Translations under genes and position numbers: made by a program
The notes under the pieces: generated by a model
What the model was told of the DNA's origin: nothing
What the model saw: the letters and a program-made list of their open reading frames with translations, nothing else
Databases searched by the model: none
In this document: one piece after another, positions 1 to 9,067 of the stretch
Position numbering within the stretch: position 1 is the stretch's first letter
Layout of the letters: every line of letters begins with the position of its first letter
Assembly (NCBI RefSeq): GCF_002280675.1
Contig: NZ_NCEN01000008.1
Location: forward strand, 103,007-167,006
Origin: Novosphingobium sp. 32-60-15
GTDB lineage: Bacteria; Pseudomonadota; Alphaproteobacteria; Sphingomonadales; Sphingomonadaceae
DNA length: 64,000 bases
Direction of reading: 5' to 3'

Positions 1-52
1 GCCTGTTTCGGGGTACCTTGTACGGCCCCCCTACGAACTGAAGGGAATACCC

Positions 53-478
53 ATGCGTCATAAAATTGGCCAGCGTAAGCTGGGTCGTACATCTGCCCAC
101 CGTATGGCGATGCTCCGCAACATGGCGGCGGCATTGATCAAGCATGAGCAGATCACCACGACCACGCCAAAGGCACGCGAGCTGCGTCCTTACCTTGAAA
201 AGCTGATCACGCTGGGCAAGAAGGGCGGCCTTTCGAACCGTCGTCTTGCACATGCCCGTCTGGGTGACGATACGCAGCTTACCAAGCTGTTCACAGTGCT
301 GGCTGAGCGCTATGCGACTCGTGACGGCGGCTACACCCGCATCATCAAAGCCGGCTACCGCGCTTCGGATGCCGCGCCAGTCGCCGTGATCGAACTGGTG
401 GACCGCGATACTTCGGCCAAGGGTCAGGACTCAGGTCCGGTAATGACCGCTGACGAAGACGAATACGAAGCCGCGTAA
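53..478 (+). CDS. rplQ: 50S ribosomal protein L17
   Basis: Large-subunit ribosomal protein L17, lining the peptide exit tunnel. The 141-residue product opens with the highly conserved [12 protein letters not shown] and carries the [12 protein letters not shown] segment that defines the family. It is about 20 residues longer than the enterobacterial protein because of an acidic C-terminal tail (DEDEYEAA), which is usual in alphaproteobacteria. The ATG follows a GAAGGGA ribosome binding site. By general gene order it should be the last gene of the alpha operon behind rpoA, which would lie just outside the window, and a strong terminator follows it. Identification is secure. Confidence 0.97.
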   Translation: MRHKIGQRKLGRTSAHRMAMLRNMAAALIKHEQITTTTPKARELRPYLEKLITLGKKGGLSNRRLAHARLGDDTQLTKLFTVLAERYATRDGGYTRIIKAGYRASDAAPVAVIELVDRDTSAKGQDSGPVMTADEDEYEAA

Positions 479-508
479 TAGCGCTTCGGTTCATAACAAG
501 TTAGAACA

Positions 509-541
509 ACGGGCGGGGCAGCAATGCCACCGCCCGTTTTT
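509..541 (+). terminator. rho-independent terminator after rplQ
   Basis: An 8-bp perfect stem, ACGGGCGG pairing with CCGCCCGT across a 13-base loop, is followed directly by a run of T. It sits 30 bases after the rplQ stop and ends the ribosomal operon. Confidence 0.8.
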
Positions 542-772
542 CGTTGTAGAGGGCTGAGGGGCAAATGACGTCTCTCTCTTTCACAGGCGAGCGTTGGGAG
601 AGGGGGCAAAAAACACACCTCGATTGTCCGTCATGATTTTTTCGGTACGGCTGTTTCGCAAATCTTTCTGTCGATAGTCCATGCTGTGTAAATTCGTTCG
701 GGCTTGCTTGCGTGAACACGAATGTCAGCTAGTTTCCTTCGCAACCGGAAAGACCAAACTGAAAGTGCCTAC

Positions 773-2911
773 ATGCCATCCATCCGCACCTTGCTCGCAG
801 CCTCGGCTGCCACGCTTGTTGTCACGCCAGCTTTTGGGCAAAGTGGAGAGGCCATAATGCACTATCCCGCCACCCAACGTGGCAGCGCAGTTGAAACGGC
901 TTTTGGGGAGAAGGTTGCCGATCCTTACCGCTGGCTTGAAGCCGATGTGCGCGAGGACATAACGGTGGCCGCGTGGGTGGAAGCGCAAAGCCGCTTTACC
1001 GCTGATTACCTTGCCAAATTGGCAGAGCGACCGGCATTTGAAGTGCGTCTTAAAACGCTGTTTGATTTCGAACGCATCGGCATGCCGGTAAAGGCGGGCA
1101 GTCTCCTGTTTTTCCGCCACAACTCCGGCTTGCAAAACCAGTCCGTGCTCTATGTCCGCAACGCTGATGGCAGCGGTGAACGCCGCGTACTGATTGATCC
1201 GAATACTTGGGCTAAGGATGGCGCGACCGCGCTTGACGATTGGCAGCCTTCCAAGGATGGTGCGCGCCTTGCCTTTACAGTGCAGGATGGGGGATCGGAT
1301 TGGCGCACCGTCAAATTCCTCGATGTCGCCACCGGAACCACCCTTCCCGAGACGCTGGAGCACGTGAAGTTCTCTGCGCTGGCGTGGGCTGGCAGTGGCG
1401 GCGTCCTCTATTCACGCTTCCCCGCGCCGAAACCGGGTGAGGCGTTCCAGGCTGTGAGTTCCAACCAATCAGTGTGGTATCACCAGATCGGCACCGATCA
1501 GTCGGCAGACAAACTGGTCTATGCCACGCCCGATAACCCGCGCCTCTATCATTCCGCCGCCGTCACCCATGATCAGCGCTGGATGGTCATTTCGACCAGC
1601 ACCGGCAGCGAAAAAGGCAATGCGGTGGGCGTTGCGGCCATCGGCAAGGGTGATTGGACGGTGCGACCGTTGGTCACTTTGCTGAAGGACGAATGGAGCC
1701 TGATCGACGGCATCGGCGATACGCTGTGGTTCATGACCAGCAAGGATGCGCCACGCAAACAGGTGGTGATGGTTGATCTTTCGGGCGCGGAACCGGCGAT
1801 CATGATCGTTGTCCCAGAAGATGAAGCTGTGCTTGATGGCGCGAGCATTGTTGGCGACAAACTGGTGCTCAATTATTTGCGCGATGTGAAGGCTGAACTG
1901 CGGCTTGCCAATCTGGACGGGAAGCCCGCCGGAACGCTGGCGCTTCCCGGCATCGGGAGTGTAAGCGGGGTGCAGGGCGAACCGGGGGACGCCCAAGGCC
2001 ACTTCGTGTTCAGCGGCTTCACCCAGCCTGCCACCGTTTACAGCTTTGATGCTGCCAACCCCGCTTCGACCAGCGTTTGGGCCGCGCCCAAGCTGACGTT
2101 CGATCCCGCGCGCTTTGAAACGCGGCAGGTGTTTTATCCATCCAAAGACGGCACAAAAATTCCGATGTTCGTCGTCCGCCGCCAAGATTTGGACGGGCCA
2201 TTGCCGACGATCCTGTACGGCTATGGCGGCTTCAACATCTCGGTCCTACCCGGCTTTTCGGCAGCGCGCATGGCATGGCTCGAAGCGGGCGGGGCCTATG
2301 CCGTGGCCAACATTCGCGGTGGCGGCGAATATGGAGAGGCGTGGCACCTTGGCGGCAAAGGCGCGACCAAGCAGAACGTATTCGATGATTTCATCGCTGC
2401 GGGCGAATGGCTGAAGGCCAATGGTGTGACGGCCAAGGATGGCTTGGCGGTTGAAGGTGGTTCCAACGGTGGTTTGCTGGTGGGCGCGGTAGTTAACCAG
2501 CGGCCTGACCTGTTCGCCGCCGCCCACCCTGCCGTCGGCGTGATGGACATGCTGCGCTTCGACAAGTTCACCGCGGGGCGCGAATGGGTGTTCGATTATG
2601 GCTTCCCCGAAAAGGAGGCCGACTGGCGGCGGCTCCGCTCCTATTCCCCCTATCACAACGTGAAATCTGGTTCGGCCTATCCCGCAACCCTGACCACAAC
2701 TGCCGATACCGATGACCGCGTCGTTCCCGGCCACAGCTTCAAATATGCTGCCGCGCTGCAAGCGGCGGACATCGGGCCAAAGCCTCACCTGATCCGTATT
2801 GCCACGCGCGCAGGGCATGGCGCTGGCACACCCGTTTCAAAAATGATCGAGGAATCGGCTGACGTTTATGCGTTTCTTGCCCACTGGACCGGCCTGAAAC
2901 CACAAGACTGA
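773..2911 (+). CDS. secreted prolyl oligopeptidase family serine peptidase (S9A), copy 1
   Basis: Serine peptidase of the S9A family, which cleaves short peptides after proline. The start chosen begins MPSIRTLLAAS, a typical signal peptide ending near AFGQ, so the enzyme should be periplasmic; an upstream ATG at 722 would put a charged stretch in front of it. The N-terminal half is the beta-propeller (DPYRWLEADV near its start). The C-terminal half is the alpha/beta hydrolase with the nucleophile in GGSNGG (Ser564), the acid in TADTDDRVV and the His in RAGHGAG. It is followed 50 bases later by a second homologue with the same domain order. The exact substrate cannot be read from sequence. Confidence 0.9.
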   Translation: MPSIRTLLAASAATLVVTPAFGQSGEAIMHYPATQRGSAVETAFGEKVADPYRWLEADVREDITVAAWVEAQSRFTADYLAKLAERPAFEVRLKTLFDFERIGMPVKAGSLLFFRHNSGLQNQSVLYVRNADGSGERRVLIDPNTWAKDGATALDDWQPSKDGARLAFTVQDGGSDWRTVKFLDVATGTTLPETLEHVKFSALAWAGSGGVLYSRFPAPKPGEAFQAVSSNQSVWYHQIGTDQSADKLVYATPDNPRLYHSAAVTHDQRWMVISTSTGSEKGNAVGVAAIGKGDWTVRPLVTLLKDEWSLIDGIGDTLWFMTSKDAPRKQVVMVDLSGAEPAIMIVVPEDEAVLDGASIVGDKLVLNYLRDVKAELRLANLDGKPAGTLALPGIGSVSGVQGEPGDAQGHFVFSGFTQPATVYSFDAANPASTSVWAAPKLTFDPARFETRQVFYPSKDGTKIPMFVVRRQDLDGPLPTILYGYGGFNISVLPGFSAARMAWLEAGGAYAVANIRGGGEYGEAWHLGGKGATKQNVFDDFIAAGEWLKANGVTAKDGLAVEGGSNGGLLVGAVVNQRPDLFAAAHPAVGVMDMLRFDKFTAGREWVFDYGFPEKEADWRRLRSYSPYHNVKSGSAYPATLTTTADTDDRVVPGHSFKYAAALQAADIGPKPHLIRIATRAGHGAGTPVSKMIEESADVYAFLAHWTGLKPQD

Positions 2912-2960
2912 TCTTAAGTTCACTTGGCAATTCATCTCGCAGATCTCGTCTTAAGCTGCT

Positions 2961-5225
2961 ATGAAGGCAGCAATAATGATTTGGGAAAAGGATCTGACAA
3001 GGCAACGCGCCATTGGTGCGATTGCAGCACTGTCTTTATTTTGGGCAGCCGCGCCATTGCGCGCCGAAAACGCAGCGGAAATTGCCAGCTTACCCGGATC
3101 AAGCGGCGCATCATCGGCAATTCCGCCATCACGCATGATCTTGCAGCGCAGCGCCTATCCCGTCACCCGCATAGACGGACTGGTTGAGCAGCCGTTCGGT
3201 GAGCGCGTTGCAGATCCCTTCCGTTGGCTTGAGGCTGATCCCGGCAAGGATGCCGATGTGGCCAAATGGATTGCGCGCCAGAACGCGCTGTCTACCGATT
3301 ACCTAGGCAATCTGCCGGGCCGCGACCACTTCGCCGCGCGCATCCGCAGCCTGTTTGATTATGAGCGCTACGGCCTGCCGCGCAAAGCCGGTAGCCGGTA
3401 CTTTTATTCGCGCAATTCAGGCCTGCAAAACCAGTCTGCTCTGTGGGTGCGCAAAGGCGTAGATGGTGCGCAAAGCTTGCTGGTGGACCCGAACACTTGG
3501 AGCGCAGACGGATCGCTGGCGCTGGCGCAATGGGAGCCATCACCGACAGGCCGGTTCCTCGCTTTTGCTGAACAAGAGGCGGGCAGCGATTGGCGCACCT
3601 TGCGCGTGGTTGAGGTGTCAACAGGCAAAGTGCTGGAAGAGCGGCTGTCCTGGGCCAATGACACGGAGATCGCATGGATTGGCGATGAGGGTTTCCTCTA
3701 CTCCCGCTTTCCCGCGCCTGTGGCAGGTGAAGACCCGCGCGCGCCCCGCTTCAACAAGGCCGTGTGGTATCATCGCGTCGGAACAGGGCAGGGGGAGGAC
3801 CAACACGTCTTCGCAACGCCAGACCATCCCGAATGGAGCCACAAGGCGCAAGTGACAAGTGACGGGCGCTGGGCAGTTATCATCAGCGAAGTCAGCACAG
3901 ACAAGCGCAACGCGGTTCATTTGATCCCGCTAACAGGGCGTCAGGCAGGATCGTGGGTGTCGGTGCCGCTCGTGCCCGAGATTTCCAACCATTGGCGGAT
4001 GGTGGCCGGGATTGGTGATAAGCTGTGGTTTCTGACAGACCTTGCCGCGCCCGAATTTCATCTGGTCAACATTGATTTGGCGCGGGCGAAGTCCGGCTGG
4101 AAAGTGGTTGTGCCGCAGCGTGCCAACAAGCTTGAAGGCGCGCGGATGATTGGTGATCGATTTTTGCTGTCCTACTTGCAGGACGGGCAAAGCGTTGCTG
4201 TTATGACTGACCGTCAGGGCCGCCCGGGCAAGGCAATTACGCTCAACGGTATTGGCACGGCTAGCGGTTTTGGCGGGCGTCCGGGCGATCCTGAGACGTT
4301 CTATCAGTTCAGCAGTTTTGCCACGCCGCCTGCGATTTACCGGATGGATTTGCGTAGCGGTGCCGTAACCCCCTTTGCCGTACCGAAGATGGCGTTTGAT
4401 CCGGCAGACTTTGAGGTTGAACAACGCCGTTTCGCATCAAAAGATGGCACGCAGGTACCGATGTATGTCGTGCGCAAACGCTCTGCTGCCAAGGCGGGAA
4501 CCGCGCTGCCGACGCTGCTTTACGGCTACGGCGGGTTCGACATATCGTTGACGCCGGGCTTTTCGCCGGTGCGGATGGCCTGGCTTGAGGCAGGCGGCGC
4601 CTTTGCACTTGCCAATATCCGGGGCGGGGGCGAATTCGGTCGCAACTGGCATGAGGCGGGGCGGCGCGAAAATAAGCAAAACAGCTTTGATGATTTCATC
4701 GCGGCGGGTGAATATCTGATCCGTGAAGGCATAGCTGCGAAAGGCGCGCTGGCGATTCAGGGGGCTTCGAACGGCGGCCTGCTGGTGGGCGCAGTGGTCA
4801 ATCAACGGCCCGATCTGTTTGCCGCAGCCAATCCGGATGTTGGCGTGATGGACATGCTGCGGTTTGACCGGTTCACTTCGGGCAGGTTCTGGGTCGACGA
4901 TTACGGTAGACCCGACCGTGAGGCCGATTGGCGCACGCTGCGGGCCTATTCGCCTTATCATAACATTTCCGGCGGCAAGGCCTATCCCGCCATTCTGGTG
5001 ACGACAGCTGATAACGATGACCGGGTCGTGCCGGCGCACAGTTTCAAGTATGTCGCGGCATTGCAAGCCGCGCAGATTGGTGACCGGCCCCACTTGTTGC
5101 GCGTCGAGGCGCGGGCAGGCCATGGTGCGGGCAAGCCGGTCGACAAAGTGATCAGTACCGGTGCCGACGTGCTTTCCTTTCTCGCGTACTGGACAGGCTT
5201 GCCAAGCGAACCGGGCGCGCAATAA
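2961..5225 (+). CDS. secreted prolyl oligopeptidase family serine peptidase (S9A), copy 2
   Basis: Paralogue of the preceding gene with matching motifs: DPFRWLEADPG near the N terminus, propeller, nucleophile Ser603 in GASNGG (the first copy has GGSNGG), acid in TADNDDRVV and His in RAGHGAG. An internal ATG at 2976 has a GAAGG element 8 bases upstream and starts directly before a signal-peptide-like hydrophobic stretch ending near PLRAEN, so the true start may be there. Compared with copy 1, the mature N terminus carries an extra Ser/Ala-rich insert before the propeller. The tandem arrangement suggests local duplication followed by divergence, perhaps toward different peptide pools. Confidence 0.9.
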   Translation: MKAAIMIWEKDLTRQRAIGAIAALSLFWAAAPLRAENAAEIASLPGSSGASSAIPPSRMILQRSAYPVTRIDGLVEQPFGERVADPFRWLEADPGKDADVAKWIARQNALSTDYLGNLPGRDHFAARIRSLFDYERYGLPRKAGSRYFYSRNSGLQNQSALWVRKGVDGAQSLLVDPNTWSADGSLALAQWEPSPTGRFLAFAEQEAGSDWRTLRVVEVSTGKVLEERLSWANDTEIAWIGDEGFLYSRFPAPVAGEDPRAPRFNKAVWYHRVGTGQGEDQHVFATPDHPEWSHKAQVTSDGRWAVIISEVSTDKRNAVHLIPLTGRQAGSWVSVPLVPEISNHWRMVAGIGDKLWFLTDLAAPEFHLVNIDLARAKSGWKVVVPQRANKLEGARMIGDRFLLSYLQDGQSVAVMTDRQGRPGKAITLNGIGTASGFGGRPGDPETFYQFSSFATPPAIYRMDLRSGAVTPFAVPKMAFDPADFEVEQRRFASKDGTQVPMYVVRKRSAAKAGTALPTLLYGYGGFDISLTPGFSPVRMAWLEAGGAFALANIRGGGEFGRNWHEAGRRENKQNSFDDFIAAGEYLIREGIAAKGALAIQGASNGGLLVGAVVNQRPDLFAAANPDVGVMDMLRFDRFTSGRFWVDDYGRPDREADWRTLRAYSPYHNISGGKAYPAILVTTADNDDRVVPAHSFKYVAALQAAQIGDRPHLLRVEARAGHGAGKPVDKVISTGADVLSFLAYWTGLPSEPGAQ

Positions 5226-5354
5226 GGTTGTTCATGTAAAGATCGCTTTTTGTGAACAAAAGCTGTCATGCCGGTTCAGCGTCCTATCACGGCGAATCAG
5301 GCAGAACTTCATTCGTGGCGGGAATTGCCCCGCCCGATACGAAGGATGGCAAGC

Positions 5355-5948
5355 ATGAAGACGTTTACCAAAGCCCTCGTCGGAACAGCCGCCGTCGCTG
5401 CGGTTGCGGTGTCTTCGGCTGCACCTGCCATGGCGCGCGATCACCGCGGCGGCATTGACGGCGGCGACATTATTGCTGGTGCGCTGGTCATCGGCGGCAT
5501 TGCCGCGATTGCCGCTGCGGCCGGTAACAACAATCGTTACGATGATGGCCGCTATGGCTATGGTGATGATTGGAACGGTCGCAACGACTGGAATAATCGC
5601 GGCAATCGCAACGGTTTTTACGGACAGGGCAATGTGCGCGGGGCAATTGAGCAATGTGTGCGAAACGCCGAAAGAACTGCATCGCGTTTCAGCTATGGCA
5701 GAGCTGATGTGACAGACGTTCGCGACATCCGCCAGACGCGCTGGGGCTATGAAGTACGAGGACGCATCGCCGTCAACGCCAATGGCCGCGACTGGCGCCG
5801 TGGTGATCGTGACTATGGTCGTGGCTGGAACGGTGATTATCGCGGCTGGGACAATTCGCTACGCGGCTATGATGCCGGATCGTTCAAGTGCCGGGTCGAA
5901 CGTGGCCGCGTGGTAGATATCGACTATAGCGGTATTCGCGGTCTGTAA
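5355..5948 (+). CDS. secreted Gly/Asp/Arg-rich protein of unknown function, paralogue A
   Basis: The ATG follows GAAGGA and begins MKTFTKALVGTAAVAAVAV, a signal peptide cleaved after AMA. Next come the motif GGIDGGDIIAGALVIGG and a short Ala/Ile-rich hydrophobic segment, then a Tyr/Asp/Gly/Asn-rich low-complexity middle (RYDDGRYGYGDDW) and a C-terminal module that begins IEQCVRNAE and ends with a second Cys in FKCRVERG. The two Cys could form a disulfide in the periplasm. The next gene has the same layout, so the two are paralogues. I recognise no named family; such proteins are usually hypothetical in sphingomonads. Confidence 0.75.
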   Translation: MKTFTKALVGTAAVAAVAVSSAAPAMARDHRGGIDGGDIIAGALVIGGIAAIAAAAGNNNRYDDGRYGYGDDWNGRNDWNNRGNRNGFYGQGNVRGAIEQCVRNAERTASRFSYGRADVTDVRDIRQTRWGYEVRGRIAVNANGRDWRRGDRDYGRGWNGDYRGWDNSLRGYDAGSFKCRVERGRVVDIDYSGIRGL

Positions 5949-6038
5949 GGGTGGCGAAAGCCAAGGACAGCGGCGGTTCAGGTGCGTGAAAGCCTGAACC
6001 GCCTATCTCTTTATCGCATTCGGGCGGGGGTAACAGAT

Positions 6039-6581
6039 ATGATTGGCAAATTTGCAAAGGTGGCAGTTGCGATGGCAGGTTTGGCCACGGCCATGTTGCC
6101 ACTGGCAGCAGAGGCACAGGCCCGGCCGGGCTGGGGCGGCGGACGGCATTGGCGCGGGGATCGCGGGATTGATGGCGGCGATGTACTGGCCGGATTGCTG
6201 ATCATCGGCGGCATCGCAGCCATAGCCAGCGCAGCCAGCAAATCAAACAATCGCACTGTCCCGCGCGATCAGGACTATCGCGAGCAGAACCCGCAATATC
6301 GCAATGATCCCGTGCCGAGCGCGCCCGACCAGGGCGAAGATTGGCGTCAAAACGGCGGTCAAGGTGGCTTTGACCAGCGTGCAACCCGCAATATCAACGA
6401 TGCCGTTGAGCGCTGCGTCGATGAAGCATCGCGCCGCGGCGAAGTTGAGGAAGTTTACGATGCCTCGCGCAGCGGCGGCGGCTATCGCGTGGCAGGGACG
6501 TTGCGCGGCGGTGACGAGTTTTCTTGCGAGGTTTCGGGTCAAGGCGGCGTGCAGCTTGACGTGCGCCGTGGCCAGCCTTGA
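6039..6581 (+). CDS. secreted Gly/Asp/Arg-rich protein of unknown function, paralogue B
   Basis: Paralogue of the preceding gene. The start MIGKFAKVAVAMAGLATAM is a signal peptide ending near AEAQA; an in-frame upstream start would put a charged stretch before it, and GGGGG precedes the chosen ATG. It shares the RGIDGGDVLAGLLIIGG motif and hydrophobic segment, a polar Gln/Asn/Asp-rich linker, and a C-terminal two-Cys module (VERCVDEASR ... FSCEVSG). The linker is shorter than in paralogue A. The role is unknown; a cell-envelope location is likely from the signal peptide. Confidence 0.75.
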   Translation: MIGKFAKVAVAMAGLATAMLPLAAEAQARPGWGGGRHWRGDRGIDGGDVLAGLLIIGGIAAIASAASKSNNRTVPRDQDYREQNPQYRNDPVPSAPDQGEDWRQNGGQGGFDQRATRNINDAVERCVDEASRRGEVEEVYDASRSGGGYRVAGTLRGGDEFSCEVSGQGGVQLDVRRGQP

Positions 6582-6688
6582 TCATTTTTGTGGTAGCGGG
6601 CCTGCAATTCTTTTGCAGGTCCCTTGCAGCGCGAGCGTGGGCTGACTATCGGCTAGGGAAGAGCTTCTATTGAAGGATTCATTGGCCC

Positions 6689-7012
6689 ATGACCACTTTC
6701 GACGACCGCGAAAAGGCTTTTGAAGCCAAATTCGCCCGTGACGAAGAAATGATGTTCCGCTTGCATGCCCGCCGCAACCGCCTTTTGGGTGTTTGGGCAG
6801 CTGAACGCATGGGCCTCGACGCTGCTGAGACAGAAGGTTACGCCAAATCCGTTGTGCAGGCGGATTTTGAAGAAGCGGGTGACGAAGATGTCGTGCGCAA
6901 GTTGTTGGGTGATTTAACGTCTGCCGGAGTTGAGATTGACGAGGCTGAAATCCGCCTCGCACTTGATGCGAAATCGGTTGACGCACGTCGGCAGTTGATG
7001 GGCGAATCCTGA
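6689..7012 (+). CDS. DUF1476 protein, F1-ATPase zeta-subunit-type inhibitor
   Basis: A 107-residue all-helical protein beginning MTTFDDREKAFEAKFA, the hallmark of DUF1476. In alphaproteobacteria such as Paracoccus this family is the zeta subunit, which blocks ATP hydrolysis by the F1Fo ATP synthase through its N-terminal helix. The conserved ARRNRLLGVWAAERMG segment is present. It overlaps the following bolA gene by one base, and the monothiol glutaredoxin comes next. No gene here encodes the synthase itself. Family assignment is firm; the inhibitory role is inferred from homologues. Confidence 0.9.
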   Translation: MTTFDDREKAFEAKFARDEEMMFRLHARRNRLLGVWAAERMGLDAAETEGYAKSVVQADFEEAGDEDVVRKLLGDLTSAGVEIDEAEIRLALDAKSVDARRQLMGES

Positions 7013-7245
7013 TGGCGATGGCCGCTGACGAGATCGCAGCCATGATCCGCACGGCGTTGCCTGATGCGGAAGTCGAAATAACCGATTTGGCCGGAGACGG
7101 TGACCATTACGCCGCGCGCGTTGTGTCGGCAAGCTTCGCCGGTCTCCCGCGTGTAAAACAGCACAAGCTGGTTTATGAAGCGCTAGGTGGCCGGATGGGC
7201 GGCGTGCTTCATGCCTTGCAACTGACCACCGCCGTTCCCAACTGA
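7012..7245 (+). CDS. BolA family protein
   Basis: A 77-residue BolA-fold protein with the typical motifs: an N-terminal helix (IAAMIRTALPDAEVEI), the DGDHYAARVVSASFAG core and the LVYEALGG helix. BolA proteins pair with monothiol glutaredoxins to carry or regulate [2Fe-2S] clusters, and the partner gene lies 28 bases downstream. The start overlaps the previous stop by one base, suggesting translational coupling; a second Met (MAMAADE) leaves the start slightly uncertain. Confidence 0.9.
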   Translation: MAMAADEIAAMIRTALPDAEVEITDLAGDGDHYAARVVSASFAGLPRVKQHKLVYEALGGRMGGVLHALQLTTAVPN

Positions 7246-7273
7246 GAACGGCGCGAAAGGAACACGATCCCCC

Positions 7274-7603
7274 ATGTCCAACACCACCGAAGAACGTATC
7301 GCCGAAATCGTCAACGGCAACGATGTTGTCCTGTTTATGAAGGGTTCGCCGTTGTTCCCGCAATGTGGCTTTTCCAGCAAAGCCATTGCCATTTTGGAGC
7401 ATCTGGGCGTGGAATACGCCAGCGTCGATGTGTTGCAAGACATGGAAATCCGTGGCGGAATAAAAGCGTACTCTGATTGGCCGACAATACCCCAGCTCTA
7501 TGTAAAGGGTGAATTTGTCGGCGGTTCTGACATCATGATGGAGATGTTTGAAGCAGGCGAACTTCATCAACTGATGGAAGATAGCGGCGTAAAACCCGCC
7601 TGA
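7274..7603 (+). CDS. grxD: monothiol glutaredoxin, Grx4/GrxD family
   Basis: A 109-residue monothiol glutaredoxin. The active-site CGFS motif is in FPQCGFSSKA (Cys31), and the WPTIPQLYVKGEFVGGSDI segment with the cis-Pro and glutathione-binding residues is present. Members bind a glutathione-coordinated [2Fe-2S] cluster, often shared with BolA, and hand it to acceptor apoproteins. The start follows AAAGGA. It closes the DUF1476-bolA-grxD operon and is followed by a terminator-like hairpin. Confidence 0.95.
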   Translation: MSNTTEERIAEIVNGNDVVLFMKGSPLFPQCGFSSKAIAILEHLGVEYASVDVLQDMEIRGGIKAYSDWPTIPQLYVKGEFVGGSDIMMEMFEAGELHQLMEDSGVKPA

Positions 7604-7631
7604 TCTTTCTCAAGTTCATGGTTTATCCAAA

Positions 7632-7664
7632 AGCGCGGTCGGCAGTTTGTCGGTCGCGTTTTTT
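7632..7664 (+). terminator. terminator-like hairpin after grxD
   Basis: The sequence AGCGCGGTCGGCA-GTT-TGTCGGTCGCGTT can form a 13-bp stem with several G-U pairs, followed by TTTT. It lies 28 bases after the grxD stop. Confidence 0.6.
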
Positions 7665-7912
7665 GTTGTTCGGACTTTGGGGGGGGCCCGGGAGAGGCGG
7701 AGCCATATTGCCCGGGGGGACTGGCTCCGCCTCGAGAAGAACATACTCTTCGGGACAGCAGGAAGTATGCATGAGCCGTGCCAAACTTTAAAAAGGCAAG
7801 GGAACTGGGCTAAGCAGGCGGTGGGCAGCGCACGGATTCACACCAAGTGTAAAACAATCCGACATGCTGTGCCGACTTGGCAAGTGTCCTTCCAGCAGAC
7901 ATGGTGGGTCTG
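7665..7912. other. intergenic region with a 12-bp inverted repeat
   Basis: Non-coding stretch between grxD and the NUDIX gene. It contains a G run, then GAGGCGGAGCCA (7694-7705) perfectly complementary to TGGCTCCGCCTC (7722-7733) around a 16-base loop, followed by a smaller GAAGA/TCTTC hairpin (7736-7751). It could be a structured leader or small RNA of the NUDIX gene; there is no T run after the main hairpin. I do not recognise the structure. Confidence 0.4.
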
Positions 7913-8698
7913 ATGGAAACACATGATCTTGAACCTGAAAACCTGCTGGCCAGAACAGTTCCGGCGGCAACTGTTGTCATTTATCGGCGAAATTCTGCTG
8001 GGGGACCGGCGCAGTTGCTGATGGTTGAGCGCAACGCCAGCCTTGCGTTCGCCGGGGGGGCCACGGTTTTTCCAGGAGGCAAAGTGGATCCCGCCGACCG
8101 ACTACTGGCCGCGCAGTTGGGCGGAGATCACGATCTTGGCGCGGCGCGTGTTGCCGCCGTGCGCGAGACACTGGAGGAAACCGGACTGGTCATAGGCATT
8201 GAGGGCCGGGTTGACGGTGTGATCGCCGCAAAAGCGCGGCGTATGTTGTTGGCTGAAGGTAATCTTGCGCCGGTGCTTGATGCCTTTGGCTGGACTTTGG
8301 TGCCGGATCGACTTGTACCGTTTGCGCGCTGGTGGCCGAGGCATCGTGCCGAAAGAATTTTTGATACGCGCTTCTTTCTTGCCGATTTGGGGACTGGCGC
8401 AGTCGACATTGAAGTTGATGCCACTGAAAACCGTCATTTATTCTGGGCTAGTGCTGCAGAAGCACTTGAACTTGCCGAAAGAGGAAAGATCAGAATTATT
8501 TTTCCAACCCAACGCAACCTTGAACGTTTGGCATTGTTCGATACTTTTGACGCCGTTCGTGCACATGCGGAAGTATTTCCAATTGACGCGATTAGCCCTT
8601 TTGTTGAAATACGCGACGGTAAGCGTTGGTTGATGATCCCGGACGGCTATGGCTACCCTGTTTTGGGCGAACCGATTGAGACGGCAAATCGCGGCTAG
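7913..8698 (+). CDS. NUDIX hydrolase
   Basis: A 261-residue NUDIX-fold protein. The nudix-box-like segment is AAVRETLEETGLVIG, preceded by FPGGKVDPADR; the REtlEEtG core keeps the metal-binding glutamates. The larger size, the second helix-rich part and the WWPRHRAERIFDTRFFLA segment are typical of the NUDT19/coenzyme A diphosphatase-like group rather than MutT. The start at METHDLEPENLL was preferred; in-frame starts at 7901 (ATG) and 7877 (TTG) are possible. The substrate is not predictable beyond a nucleoside-diphosphate-linked compound. Confidence 0.85.
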   Translation: METHDLEPENLLARTVPAATVVIYRRNSAGGPAQLLMVERNASLAFAGGATVFPGGKVDPADRLLAAQLGGDHDLGAARVAAVRETLEETGLVIGIEGRVDGVIAAKARRMLLAEGNLAPVLDAFGWTLVPDRLVPFARWWPRHRAERIFDTRFFLADLGTGAVDIEVDATENRHLFWASAAEALELAERGKIRIIFPTQRNLERLALFDTFDAVRAHAEVFPIDAISPFVEIRDGKRWLMIPDGYGYPVLGEPIETANRG

Positions 8699-8767
8699 GA
8701 GTTGGACCCAATGGCTGTTGAGATTGGGTTAAGGATTTGGTGTGTAAGGTTTATCCGAGGTGTCATC

Positions 8768-9067
8768 ATGTCCCAACCGCAAGCTTTGCCCGCCGAAGTC
8801 ATCGTTCCAAACTCGCAACCGACTGTCGTAATCGACAAGCCGGCGAATAAGCTGCGCGCGGCAAATCACATAGATTCGCCCATCGCGTCACCCGTTCACA
8901 TGCTTCAAGACAAGTTGCAGCAGTTGGATGAGCCCAATAACGGCTCAGAATCAGCTTATGTCTATAAAGCCACCAAGGCACCCGCTTGGGTCCGAATGGC
9001 ATTGCCGGTTACGCTATCGATAGCGCTTTGGGCCGGCATTTTGTATGTCGTCGGCGCCATCGATTAA
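8768..9067 (+). CDS. small single-pass membrane protein of unknown function
   Basis: A 99-residue protein with a polar Pro/Ser-rich N-terminal two-thirds and one C-terminal transmembrane segment (VRMALPVTLSIALWAGILYVV). The N terminus should face the cytoplasm, as there is no signal peptide. The ATG lies 69 bases after the NUDIX stop. I recognise no family. Coding potential is supported only by the open frame and the sensible membrane topology. Confidence 0.5.
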   Translation: MSQPQALPAEVIVPNSQPTVVIDKPANKLRAANHIDSPIASPVHMLQDKLQQLDEPNNGSESAYVYKATKAPAWVRMALPVTLSIALWAGILYVVGAID

